Source: Lutibacter sp.
GTDB taxonomy: Bacteria > Bacteroidota > Bacteroidia > Flavobacteriales > Flavobacteriaceae
Reading direction: 5' to 3'
Assembly (NCBI GenBank): GCA_003516285.1
Contig: DPCK01000047.1
Coordinates: forward strand, 1-13,790
Length of the DNA: 13,790 nt
In this document: positions 1 through 5,274 of the stretch, in pieces
Layout: the number at the start of each line of letters is the position of its first letter
Position numbering within the stretch: position 1 is the stretch's first letter
Translations under genes and position numbers: made by a program
The notes under the pieces: generated by a model
Databases searched by the model: none
What the model was told of the DNA's origin: nothing
Seen by the model: only the letters and a program-made list of their open reading frames with translations

Positions 1-55
1 TGCTCATCACAATTCCAAAAAGAATTCCCACTAAAAAAAACTTTATAAACTTCAT
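1..55 (-). CDS. YeeE/YedE family (DUF6691-like) transporter half, partial at window edge
   Basis: Only the first 18 codons are present. They read MKFIKFFLVGILFGIVMS and then leave the window, which looks like the start of a first membrane segment. The ATG lies 4 bp after the stop of the preceding YeeE/YedE gene on the same strand, so the two are almost certainly cotranscribed. In Bacteroidota the sulfur-transport family (Sulf_transp) is often split into two adjacent half-size genes, and this N-terminus fits the second half. The identity rests on that known pairing and on the N-terminal sequence. The family's key cysteine motif would lie outside the window and cannot be checked. Confidence 0.7.
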   Translation of the reverse strand, partial: MKFIKFFLVGILFGIVMS

Positions 56-59
56 AACG

Positions 60-617
60 CTAGAATATTAGGGGTAAAATTAACCAAGTCATTATTAAGC
101 CTCCAATAAAAAAGCCAATTACGGCGATTAATGAGGCCAATTCTAAATTGCTCAAACCAACGATAGCGTGACCAGATGTGCAGCCGCCTGCCCAACGTGC
201 GCCAAAACCGACCAAAAAACCAGCGATAATTAAAATAGCAAATCCTTTTAAAGTGAGCATCGTATCAACACTGAAAATTTCATCGGGCAAATAAGATTGG
301 CCAGCGTTCATAATGCCAATATCAGCCAAATCTTTTATCGTTTGCGGATTTATAGCTACCGCGTCGGTTGTTGTTAAATAATTTGATGCTATAAAACCGC
401 CAGCAATAGAGCCGGCAATAAAAATCAGGTTCCATAAATTCTCTCGCCAGTCAATTTTAAAATAGTTGACAAATTTTCCGGCTCCGCCAATGGAACAAAA
501 TGTTTCCAGATTTGATGAAACCCCAAATCGTTCACCAAAATAATAGAGCAAAAACATAACAAACGAAATTATAGGACCGGCAACATACCATTCCCAAGGT
601 TGCATAATAAAATCCAT
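60..617 (-). CDS. YeeE/YedE family sulfur-transport membrane protein (half-size)
   Basis: A 185-residue inner-membrane protein of the Sulf_transp family (YeeE/YedE). Full-length bacterial members such as TsuA carry thiosulfate through the membrane using essential cysteines. This is a half-length version, to be paired with the partial gene 4 bp downstream. Hydrophobic segments lie at about residues 10-27, 62-80, 123-140 and 160-184. The signature GGCTSGH is at residues 144-150 with Cys146, and a second cysteine is Cys41 in a CSIGGAGKF segment; both are in places typical of the family. The start is ATG 617, but Met5 (ATG at 605) is also possible. A Crp/Fnr regulator gene ends 68 bp upstream with a perfect Crp-type operator in the gap, so regulation by that protein is likely. 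Substrate is inferred: thiosulfate or another reduced-sulfur compound. Confidence 0.88.
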   Translation of the reverse strand: MDFIMQPWEWYVAGPIISFVMFLLYYFGERFGVSSNLETFCSIGGAGKFVNYFKIDWRENLWNLIFIAGSIAGGFIASNYLTTTDAVAINPQTIKDLADIGIMNAGQSYLPDEIFSVDTMLTLKGFAILIIAGFLVGFGARWAGGCTSGHAIVGLSNLELASLIAVIGFFIGGLIMTWLILPLIF

Positions 618-636
618 AATATATATTTATAACTAT

Positions 637-644
637 CAAAAATA
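637..644 (-). promoter_or_regulatory. Candidate -7 promoter element for the YeeE/YedE pair
   Basis: On the minus strand the bases read TATTTTTG, an exact match to the flavobacterial TAnnTTTG element. Transcription would start near 633, giving a leader of about 15 nt before ATG 617. There is no clear TTG about 20 bp upstream, and a Crp-type operator occupies that region instead, as expected for an activator-dependent promoter. Confidence 0.5.
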
Positions 645-664
645 TCTTAAATTTTAAATTATTT

Positions 665-680
665 TGTGATTATCATCACA
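665..680. promoter_or_regulatory. Crp/Fnr-type operator, TGTGA-N6-TCACA
   Basis: The sequence TGTGATTATCATCACA is an inverted repeat with both TGTGAT half sites perfect and a 4-base centre. It matches the core of the E. coli CRP consensus TGTGA-N6-TCACA. It lies in the 67-bp gap between the Crp/Fnr regulator stop and the YeeE/YedE start. Its centre is about 40 bp upstream of the transcription start predicted from the TATTTTTG element, which is the class II activator position. The regulator encoded next door is the obvious candidate to bind it. Confidence 0.65.
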
Positions 681-684
681 TAAT

Positions 685-1317
685 TTAAAATTCCAGGATC
701 TCAATCTTATTTCTGTGCAGTTTAATTTTTCCCTCATTTTCAAGTTGTTTCAGCAATCGTGAAATAACGACACGGGAAGTATGCATATCGTATGCGATAT
801 CTTGGTGCGTTGTGTTTAGTGAGGTTTCTCTCATAATTTGGGCTTTGTCCGTCAAATATTTATACAGTCGCTCACTCATATTCATAAAGGCCAAACTATC
901 TATAGTTTCCATCATTTCATTTAAACGAATGTTATAGCTTTCAATCACAAAAGTTCGCCAGGATTTATATTTTAACATCCATTCATCCAATTTTTCTTTC
1001 GGAAGAAAAATAATTTCAGATTCTTTTTCTGCGGTAGCTCTAATTCCGCATTTGCCATTTGAAATAGCGCTCGCAAACGAACTGGCGCACGTGTCTCCGC
1101 GTTCCAAAAAATACAATAAAATTTCCTCTCCATTTTTATCTTCGCGCACAATTTTAATGGCGCCTTCCAACAACAAAGGAATTCCTTTCATTTTATCGCC
1201 TAAATCGACCAATATTTCATTTTCGCGCAATTTTTTATATACGCCTACCTGAACAATTTCATCTATCAATTCCTTTTCAAAAACAAACGAATAATATTTT
1301 TCTAGTTTTTCTCTCAT
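685..1317 (-). CDS. Crp/Fnr family transcriptional regulator
   Basis: A 210-residue cytoplasmic regulator. Residues about 15-115 form the cyclic-nucleotide-binding-type beta barrel, followed by a dimerisation helix (about 120-145) and a winged helix-turn-helix (about 148-205). The recognition helix reads TSRVVISRLL; Arg182 and Arg187 match the CRP residues Arg180 and Arg185 that read TGTGA, while Val183 replaces Glu181. The barrel has only two cysteines, Cys77 and Cys90, and no Fnr-like N-terminal cysteine cluster, so an oxygen-sensing 4Fe-4S centre is unlikely. The start ATG overlaps the kdtA stop as ATGA, implying translational coupling. The perfect TGTGA-N6-TCACA site just beyond its stop points to control of the downstream sulfur-transport genes. 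The effector is unknown; thiol chemistry at the two cysteines is only a hypothesis. Confidence 0.9.
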   Translation of the reverse strand: MREKLEKYYSFVFEKELIDEIVQVGVYKKLRENEILVDLGDKMKGIPLLLEGAIKIVREDKNGEEILLYFLERGDTCASSFASAISNGKCGIRATAEKESEIIFLPKEKLDEWMLKYKSWRTFVIESYNIRLNEMMETIDSLAFMNMSERLYKYLTDKAQIMRETSLNTTHQDIAYDMHTSRVVISRLLKQLENEGKIKLHRNKIEILEF

Positions 1318-2549
1318 TTTTCTATAAATTCTAAAATTTTTGCCGTTGCCCCCGTTTTATCAACAACTTGTTTTTTTGCGATTTTGCCTGTTTTCAGTCT
1401 CAATTCATCTGACTGATAAAATTTGTCTAAATGCAAAGATAATTCTTTAGAATCATCAATCACAAAGCAAGCCTTATTTTTCACCAAATCAATTGCTTCA
1501 TTAAATTTATGATAATTTGGGCCAATAAGTATTGGAATGCCAAAAGTTGCCGGTTCCAAAACATTGTGAACACCGGTTTTTGTGAATCCACCCCCCACAT
1601 AAGCCACATCGGCTTCACTGTAAATCTTGGTCAGAATTCCAACGGTATCAATAATAAAAACCTGAAAGTGAGAAAGATTGTTATCGGCCTTTTCTGAAAA
1701 CAACACCACTTTTTTTGAAATGCTGTTCTTTAAATCTGCAATATCTTTTGGGTTGATATTGTGTGGCGCAATAATAAATTTTTCATTTTCTGAAGCCTTG
1801 TTATTGATATAATCCACCAACATCGTTTCATCTTCTTTCCATGTACTTCCTGCAACTACCGTGTATTTATCATTTATAAATTCCTCTATAAACGGAAGCT
1901 TGTTGTTTTGTTGGGTAATTTCAAAAACACGGTCGAAACGCGTATCGCCGCTGACGGTAACATTGTTGAAATTGATGCTGTTCAGCAATTGTTTGGAGTT
2001 TTCGTCCTGCACAAAAAAATGAGAAAAAGCAGTCAGCGATTTCCGCATCCAACCGCCATATGATTTAAAAAACAATTGATTTTCCCTAAATATCCCGGAA
2101 ACCAGCAAAGTTTCGATATTTCGGACATTTAGTTCTTTCAACAGGTTTGGCCAAAATTCATATTTCACAAAAATGGCCAATTTCGGGTGAACAATATCAA
2201 GAAAATTTTTTGCGTTTTGGGCCGAATCTAAAGGCAAATAACAAACCACATCGGCATATTCATAATTTTTACGAACTTCATAACCTGATGGCGAAAAGAA
2301 AGTCAGCACCACTTTTCTGTTTGGAAATTTTAATTTTAGCTTTTCAATAATGGGCCTTCCTTGCTCAAATTCGCCCAAAGAAGCGCAATGCATCCAAATG
2401 ACTTCATCAGATTCTACAATTGCCTGTTGCAATTTAAAAAATGTTTGTTTTCTTCCATCAATAAAAAGTTTGATTTTTTTATTGAAAAGTGCCGTTATTT
2501 TTAAGACAAATTCGGCAAACAAAATAAGTATGTTGTATAAAAAGTACAT
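1314..2549 (-). CDS. waaA: 3-deoxy-D-manno-octulosonic acid (Kdo) transferase
   Basis: Kdo transferase (GT30, also called kdtA) moves Kdo from CMP-Kdo to lipid IVA, an essential step of lipopolysaccharide core synthesis on the cytoplasmic face of the inner membrane. From ATG 2549 the product is 411 residues, normal for the family. It has a hydrophobic N-terminal anchor, a CASLGEFEQGRP segment containing the family's catalytic glutamate, FVKYEFWPN, AGSTWKEDE, APHNINP, and the C-terminal nucleotide-binding part VGGGFTKTGVHNVLEPA. An upstream in-frame GTG at 2573 would add 8 residues but lies next to the rpmA terminator and upstream of a TACATTTG element, so ATG 2549 with MYFLYNIL is preferred. 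It overlaps the regulator gene downstream by 4 bp and is probably cotranscribed with it. Confidence 0.95.
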   Translation of the reverse strand: MYFLYNILILFAEFVLKITALFNKKIKLFIDGRKQTFFKLQQAIVESDEVIWMHCASLGEFEQGRPIIEKLKLKFPNRKVVLTFFSPSGYEVRKNYEYADVVCYLPLDSAQNAKNFLDIVHPKLAIFVKYEFWPNLLKELNVRNIETLLVSGIFRENQLFFKSYGGWMRKSLTAFSHFFVQDENSKQLLNSINFNNVTVSGDTRFDRVFEITQQNNKLPFIEEFINDKYTVVAGSTWKEDETMLVDYINNKASENEKFIIAPHNINPKDIADLKNSISKKVVLFSEKADNNLSHFQVFIIDTVGILTKIYSEADVAYVGGGFTKTGVHNVLEPATFGIPILIGPNYHKFNEAIDLVKNKACFVIDDSKELSLHLDKFYQSDELRLKTGKIAKKQVVDKTGATAKILEFIEK

Positions 2550-2554
2550 CAGCG

Positions 2555-2562
2555 CAAATGTA
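2555..2562 (-). promoter_or_regulatory. Candidate -7 promoter element for waaA
   Basis: TACATTTG on the minus strand matches TAnnTTTG and ends 5 bases before the preferred waaA start ATG 2549. If used, transcription would begin at or within a few bases of the start codon, giving a leaderless or nearly leaderless mRNA. A TTG at 2587-2589 is 24 bp upstream, slightly further than usual, so the upstream element is weak. Confidence 0.4.
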
Positions 2563-2575
2563 GTAAATAGCACAT

Positions 2576-2609
2576 AAAAAAAAGCCCAAACTTTAAAGTT
2601 TGGACTTTT
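2576..2609 (-). terminator. Intrinsic terminator of rplU-rpmA
   Basis: The core CCAAACTTTAAAGTTTGG (2586-2603) is a perfect 18-base palindrome. It is extended by AAAAG/CTTTT arms after one mismatch and followed, in the minus direction, by eight T (2583-2576). It lies 28 bp after the rpmA stop and separates the ribosomal operon from waaA. Confidence 0.85.
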
Positions 2610-2630
2610 AAAATAGCTAAAATCTAAATG

Positions 2631-2891
2631 TTATGCTTCGATTGGATCGATAGAAACAAATGATTTATTGTCTTTTCTTTTTGAGAATTTCACCAAACCG
2701 TCCACTCTAGCGTGCAAAGTATGGTCTTTTCCCATATATACGTTATCACCAGGATGGTGTTGAGTTCCTCTTTGACGAACAATAATGTTACCTGCAATTG
2801 CAGCTTGTCCACCAAATATTTTTACGCCTAGTCGTTTCGATTCCGATTCCCTACCGTTTTTTGAACTACCGACTCCTTTTTTATGTGCCAT
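2631..2891 (-). CDS. rpmA: 50S ribosomal protein L27
   Basis: An 86-residue L27, full length for the family. The N-terminus MAHKKGVGSSKNGRES reaches toward the peptidyl-transferase centre in the ribosome, and the conserved core IFGGQAAIAGNIIVRQRGT is intact. It starts directly with the mature form, without the cleaved N-terminal extension found in many Firmicutes. It lies 23 bp after rplU on the same strand, the usual bacterial L21-L27 pair, and is followed by a strong terminator. Confidence 0.98.
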   Translation of the reverse strand: MAHKKGVGSSKNGRESESKRLGVKIFGGQAAIAGNIIVRQRGTQHHPGDNVYMGKDHTLHARVDGLVKFSKRKDNKSFVSIDPIEA

Positions 2892-2914
2892 GGCTTAAAT
2901 TATTTATCGATTAA

Positions 2915-3619
2915 TTATTTTTTATTTTTTAACAAAGCTTTTGCTTGTTTTACCCACTCTTCAGATTCTATTTTGTCGCGAGTAATCCCGTCAATTGCAG
3001 AAAGTTCTTTTCTATCATCAACTTTTAACTTACTAATTTGCTCATAAGTATAAACACCAACTTCATTTAACTTTTCTTCAAAAACAGGCCCAATTCCGTT
3101 GATTTCTTTTAAATCATCAGCTTCAGCTTTTGTTGCAGTACCAATGCTGTGTAATAATTTTTCAACATTAATTTCTACACCACTTTCTTCTACTCTGTTT
3201 TCTGCTCTAGTAACCAAATTATCACTTACTTCAACTTCTTCTATTTTAGAAGTAGTCTTTTTAGCTTTAGGCGCTTCTTTTTTGGCAGCCTCTTTTTTCT
3301 TAGCACCACTGGCTAAGATAACTTCAACCTGAATTTCAGTTAAAGCCTGGCGATGACCATTCTTTTTTCTGAATCCTTTTCTACGTTTCTTTTTGAAAAC
3401 GATTACTTTATCACCTTGAAGGTGACCTAAAATTTTGGCCGTTACTTCGGCTCCTTCTATAGCTGGGGCGCCAACTGTTATTGTACCATTATCGCCAACA
3501 AGAAGAACTTTATCAAAAGAAACAATTGCTCCTTCTTCTTCTTGTAAACGGTGTACGTAAACTTTTTGGTCTTTCGCTACTTTAAACTGCTGCCCTGCTA
3601 TCTCTACAATTGCGTACAT
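2915..3619 (-). CDS. rplU: 50S ribosomal protein L21 fused to a C-terminal helix-hairpin-helix-like extension
   Basis: Residues 1 to about 104 are a normal L21 (MYAIVEIAGQQFKV at the start, FKKKRRKGFRKKNGHRQ in the RNA-binding part). L21 binds 23S rRNA in the large subunit. The protein continues to 234 residues, more than twice the usual 103 or so. Residues 105-125 are a Lys/Ala-rich linker (AKKKEAAKKEAPKAKK) and 126-165 an acidic segment. Residues about 168-232 form a helix-hairpin-helix-like module with LKEINGIGPVFEEKLNEVG and a second half beginning AIDGITRDKI. No stop or frameshift separates the parts, so this is a true fusion. L21 proteins joined to an extra domain are known in some bacteria, but I know of no established function for the extension. 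HhH modules usually bind nucleic acid backbones, so contact with rRNA or DNA is an inference. Confidence 0.95.
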   Translation of the reverse strand: MYAIVEIAGQQFKVAKDQKVYVHRLQEEEGAIVSFDKVLLVGDNGTITVGAPAIEGAEVTAKILGHLQGDKVIVFKKKRRKGFRKKNGHRQALTEIQVEVILASGAKKKEAAKKEAPKAKKTTSKIEEVEVSDNLVTRAENRVEESGVEINVEKLLHSIGTATKAEADDLKEINGIGPVFEEKLNEVGVYTYEQISKLKVDDRKELSAIDGITRDKIESEEWVKQAKALLKNKK

Positions 3620-3679
3620 AAGCTTTGTTTTTATTCGCTTTATTAATTAAATTAGTTGCCTTTTCTACTTAGGCGGGTG

Positions 3680-3710
3680 CAAATATATGTCTTTTTTCTT
3701 ATTTCTGCAA
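3680..3710 (-). promoter_or_regulatory. Promoter of rplU-rpmA
   Basis: On the minus strand TTG (3710-3708) is followed after 20 bp by TATATTTG (3687-3680), an exact flavobacterial -33/-7 pair. Transcription should start near 3676, giving a leader of about 57 nt before ATG 3619. Confidence 0.75.
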
Positions 3711-3793
3711 AACAAATTTACGGCAAATAAATTGCTCATTTTAAGCTTTAAAGATTTGGCATTCTTAAGATTGGATTAATTATTGAAACGGTG

Positions 3794-3824
3794 TTGACTT
3801 TCCCAAAAAAAATAAGTAGCTTTG
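3794..3824 (+). promoter_or_regulatory. Promoter of the M16 peptidase operon
   Basis: TTG (3794-3796, within TTGACTT) is followed after 20 bp by TAGCTTTG (3817-3824), matching the flavobacterial TTG / TAnnTTTG pair. The start of transcription would be near 3828, leaving an untranslated leader of about 118 nt, long for this window. Confidence 0.6.
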
Positions 3825-3946
3825 AATTCGTTTTTGCTATGAAATAACCACAAAATGAATTCGCTATTTCCGCTACAAAATTGTAACATCTTATTAACAA
3901 GTGCGTCCTATACGCCATATTAATTTAATTAAACTTAGTAATACCT

Positions 3947-5266
3947 ATGAGAAAAATGATCTATTTAAGCTCTTTGGCGCTATTTTTAAGCGTTAGCCTA
4001 TTCGCTCAAAAAGTTGAATTTGAAGAGTACGATTTAAATAACGGCCTGCACGTTATTTTACACAAAGACAATTCTGCACCTATTATCAGCACCTCTGTAA
4101 TGTACCATGTTGGCGCCAAAGATGAAGTGGACGGACGCACAGGATTTGCACATTTTTTTGAACATTTATTGTTTGAAGGAACAAAAAATATTCCTAAAGG
4201 CGAATTTTTTAAAATTGTATCAGCCAATGGCGGTGCAAACAATGCGAATACCACACAAGACCGTACTTTTTATTATGAAACATTTCCATCAAATAATTTA
4301 GAATTGGGATTGTGGTTAGAATCTGAACGTATGTTACACCCTGTGATTAATCAAGTTGGTGTTGATACACAAAATGAAGTGATTAAAGAAGAAAAACGCG
4401 CCAGAATCGACAATGCGCCTTACGGGAAAATTGCTTATCGCACTGGTATTAATCAGCATATCTTTAAAAATCATCCTTACAAAAATTCCGTTATTGGAAG
4501 CATGGAAGATTTAGATGCAGCAAAATTGCAAGAGTTTTTAGATTTTCATAAAAAATTCTACGCACCTAACAATGCTGTTTTAGTGGTTGCTGGTGATTTT
4601 GAGACTGAAGCCACCAAAAAAATGATTGAAAATTATTTTGGAGATATTCCAAAAGGAGAAAAAGTTGATAGGGTAACTATTAAAGAAAATCCAATCACGG
4701 AAAGTATTAAAGTTACCGAATTCGATTCGAACATTCAAATTCCTGTAAAATTATTTATATACAGAACGCCATCAAACAAAGATAAAGATTCTTATACTTT
4801 GGATATGGTTTCTTCCATTTTAACAAGCGGAAAAAGTGCCAGATTGTACAAAACGTTGGTTGAAGAGAAAAAAGCGCTTCAGGTTTTGGCATTTAATGAT
4901 TCACAAGAAGATTACGGCGTTTATATTATGGGCGCATTGCCAATGGGCGCAACTACTTTAGATGAATTAGGGGTTGAAATGGATGCCGAAATTGCCAAAC
5001 TTCAAACTGAATTAATTTCAGAAAAAGAGTTTCAAAAATTACAAAATAAATTTGAAAACAATTTCGTGAATTCAAATTCCGGTGTACAAAATATTGCCAA
5101 CACTTTAGCTGCAAACTACACGTTGAAAGGCAATACAAACTTAATTAACGATGAAATTACCATTTATCGCTCCATAACCAGAGAAGACATTAAACGTGTG
5201 GCAAATGAATATTTGAACAAAAACAGCCGCGTAGAAATGGATTATCTAAAAAAGGAAATTGAATAA
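3947..5266 (+). CDS. M16 (insulinase/pitrilysin) family zinc metalloprotease, catalytic subunit
   Basis: A 439-residue exported peptidase of family M16. The N-terminus MRKMIYLSSLALFLSVSLFAQ is a signal peptide with likely cleavage after Ala20, placing the protein in the periplasm or envelope. The inverted zinc motif HxxEH is present as HFFEH at residues 69-73, inside GFAHFFEHLLFEGT. The third zinc ligand is probably Glu149 in EVIKEEKR. The N-terminal M16 domain covers about 22-200 and the second, C-terminal half about 200-435. The second half lacks the GYTYG-type Arg/Tyr region that active M16 enzymes use on substrate; it reads EEKKALQVLAFNDS at that place. The partner gene 8 bp downstream has that region but no zinc motif, so the two probably form one heterodimeric peptidase. 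The substrate is unknown. Confidence 0.93.
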   Translation: MRKMIYLSSLALFLSVSLFAQKVEFEEYDLNNGLHVILHKDNSAPIISTSVMYHVGAKDEVDGRTGFAHFFEHLLFEGTKNIPKGEFFKIVSANGGANNANTTQDRTFYYETFPSNNLELGLWLESERMLHPVINQVGVDTQNEVIKEEKRARIDNAPYGKIAYRTGINQHIFKNHPYKNSVIGSMEDLDAAKLQEFLDFHKKFYAPNNAVLVVAGDFETEATKKMIENYFGDIPKGEKVDRVTIKENPITESIKVTEFDSNIQIPVKLFIYRTPSNKDKDSYTLDMVSSILTSGKSARLYKTLVEEKKALQVLAFNDSQEDYGVYIMGALPMGATTLDELGVEMDAEIAKLQTELISEKEFQKLQNKFENNFVNSNSGVQNIANTLAANYTLKGNTNLINDEITIYRSITREDIKRVANEYLNKNSRVEMDYLKKEIE

Positions 5267-5274
5267 TACTAAAG

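Larger units (their letters stand above)
3620..3946. other. Divergent intergenic region between rplU and the M16 peptidase operon
   Basis: These 327 bp hold two divergent promoters, described separately, and no convincing gene. The rplU leader is about 57 nt and can form only short hairpins (for example GCCT/AGGC). The M16 leader is about 118 nt. It contains an eight-base direct repeat, TGAATTCG, at 3823-3830 and 3856-3863, and a 22-codon reading frame at 3855-3923 that I do not accept as a gene. No further inverted repeat or operator stands out. Confidence 0.6.

Noticed and set aside
2549..2573. GTG at 2573 as the start of waaA
   Set aside because: It lies next to the T run of the rpmA terminator and upstream of the TACATTTG promoter element. 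The family N-terminus fits ATG 2549.
3620..3676. Possible ribosomal-protein leader regulatory RNA before rplU
   Set aside because: The 57-nt leader forms only 4-5 bp stems and I can see no match to a known L21 leader structure.
3855..3923. 22-codon reading frame in the M16 leader (MNSLFPLQNCNILL...)
   Set aside because: It is short, has no start context or recognisable signal, and ends 24 bp before the real gene. Chance occurrence in AT-rich leader sequence is likely.
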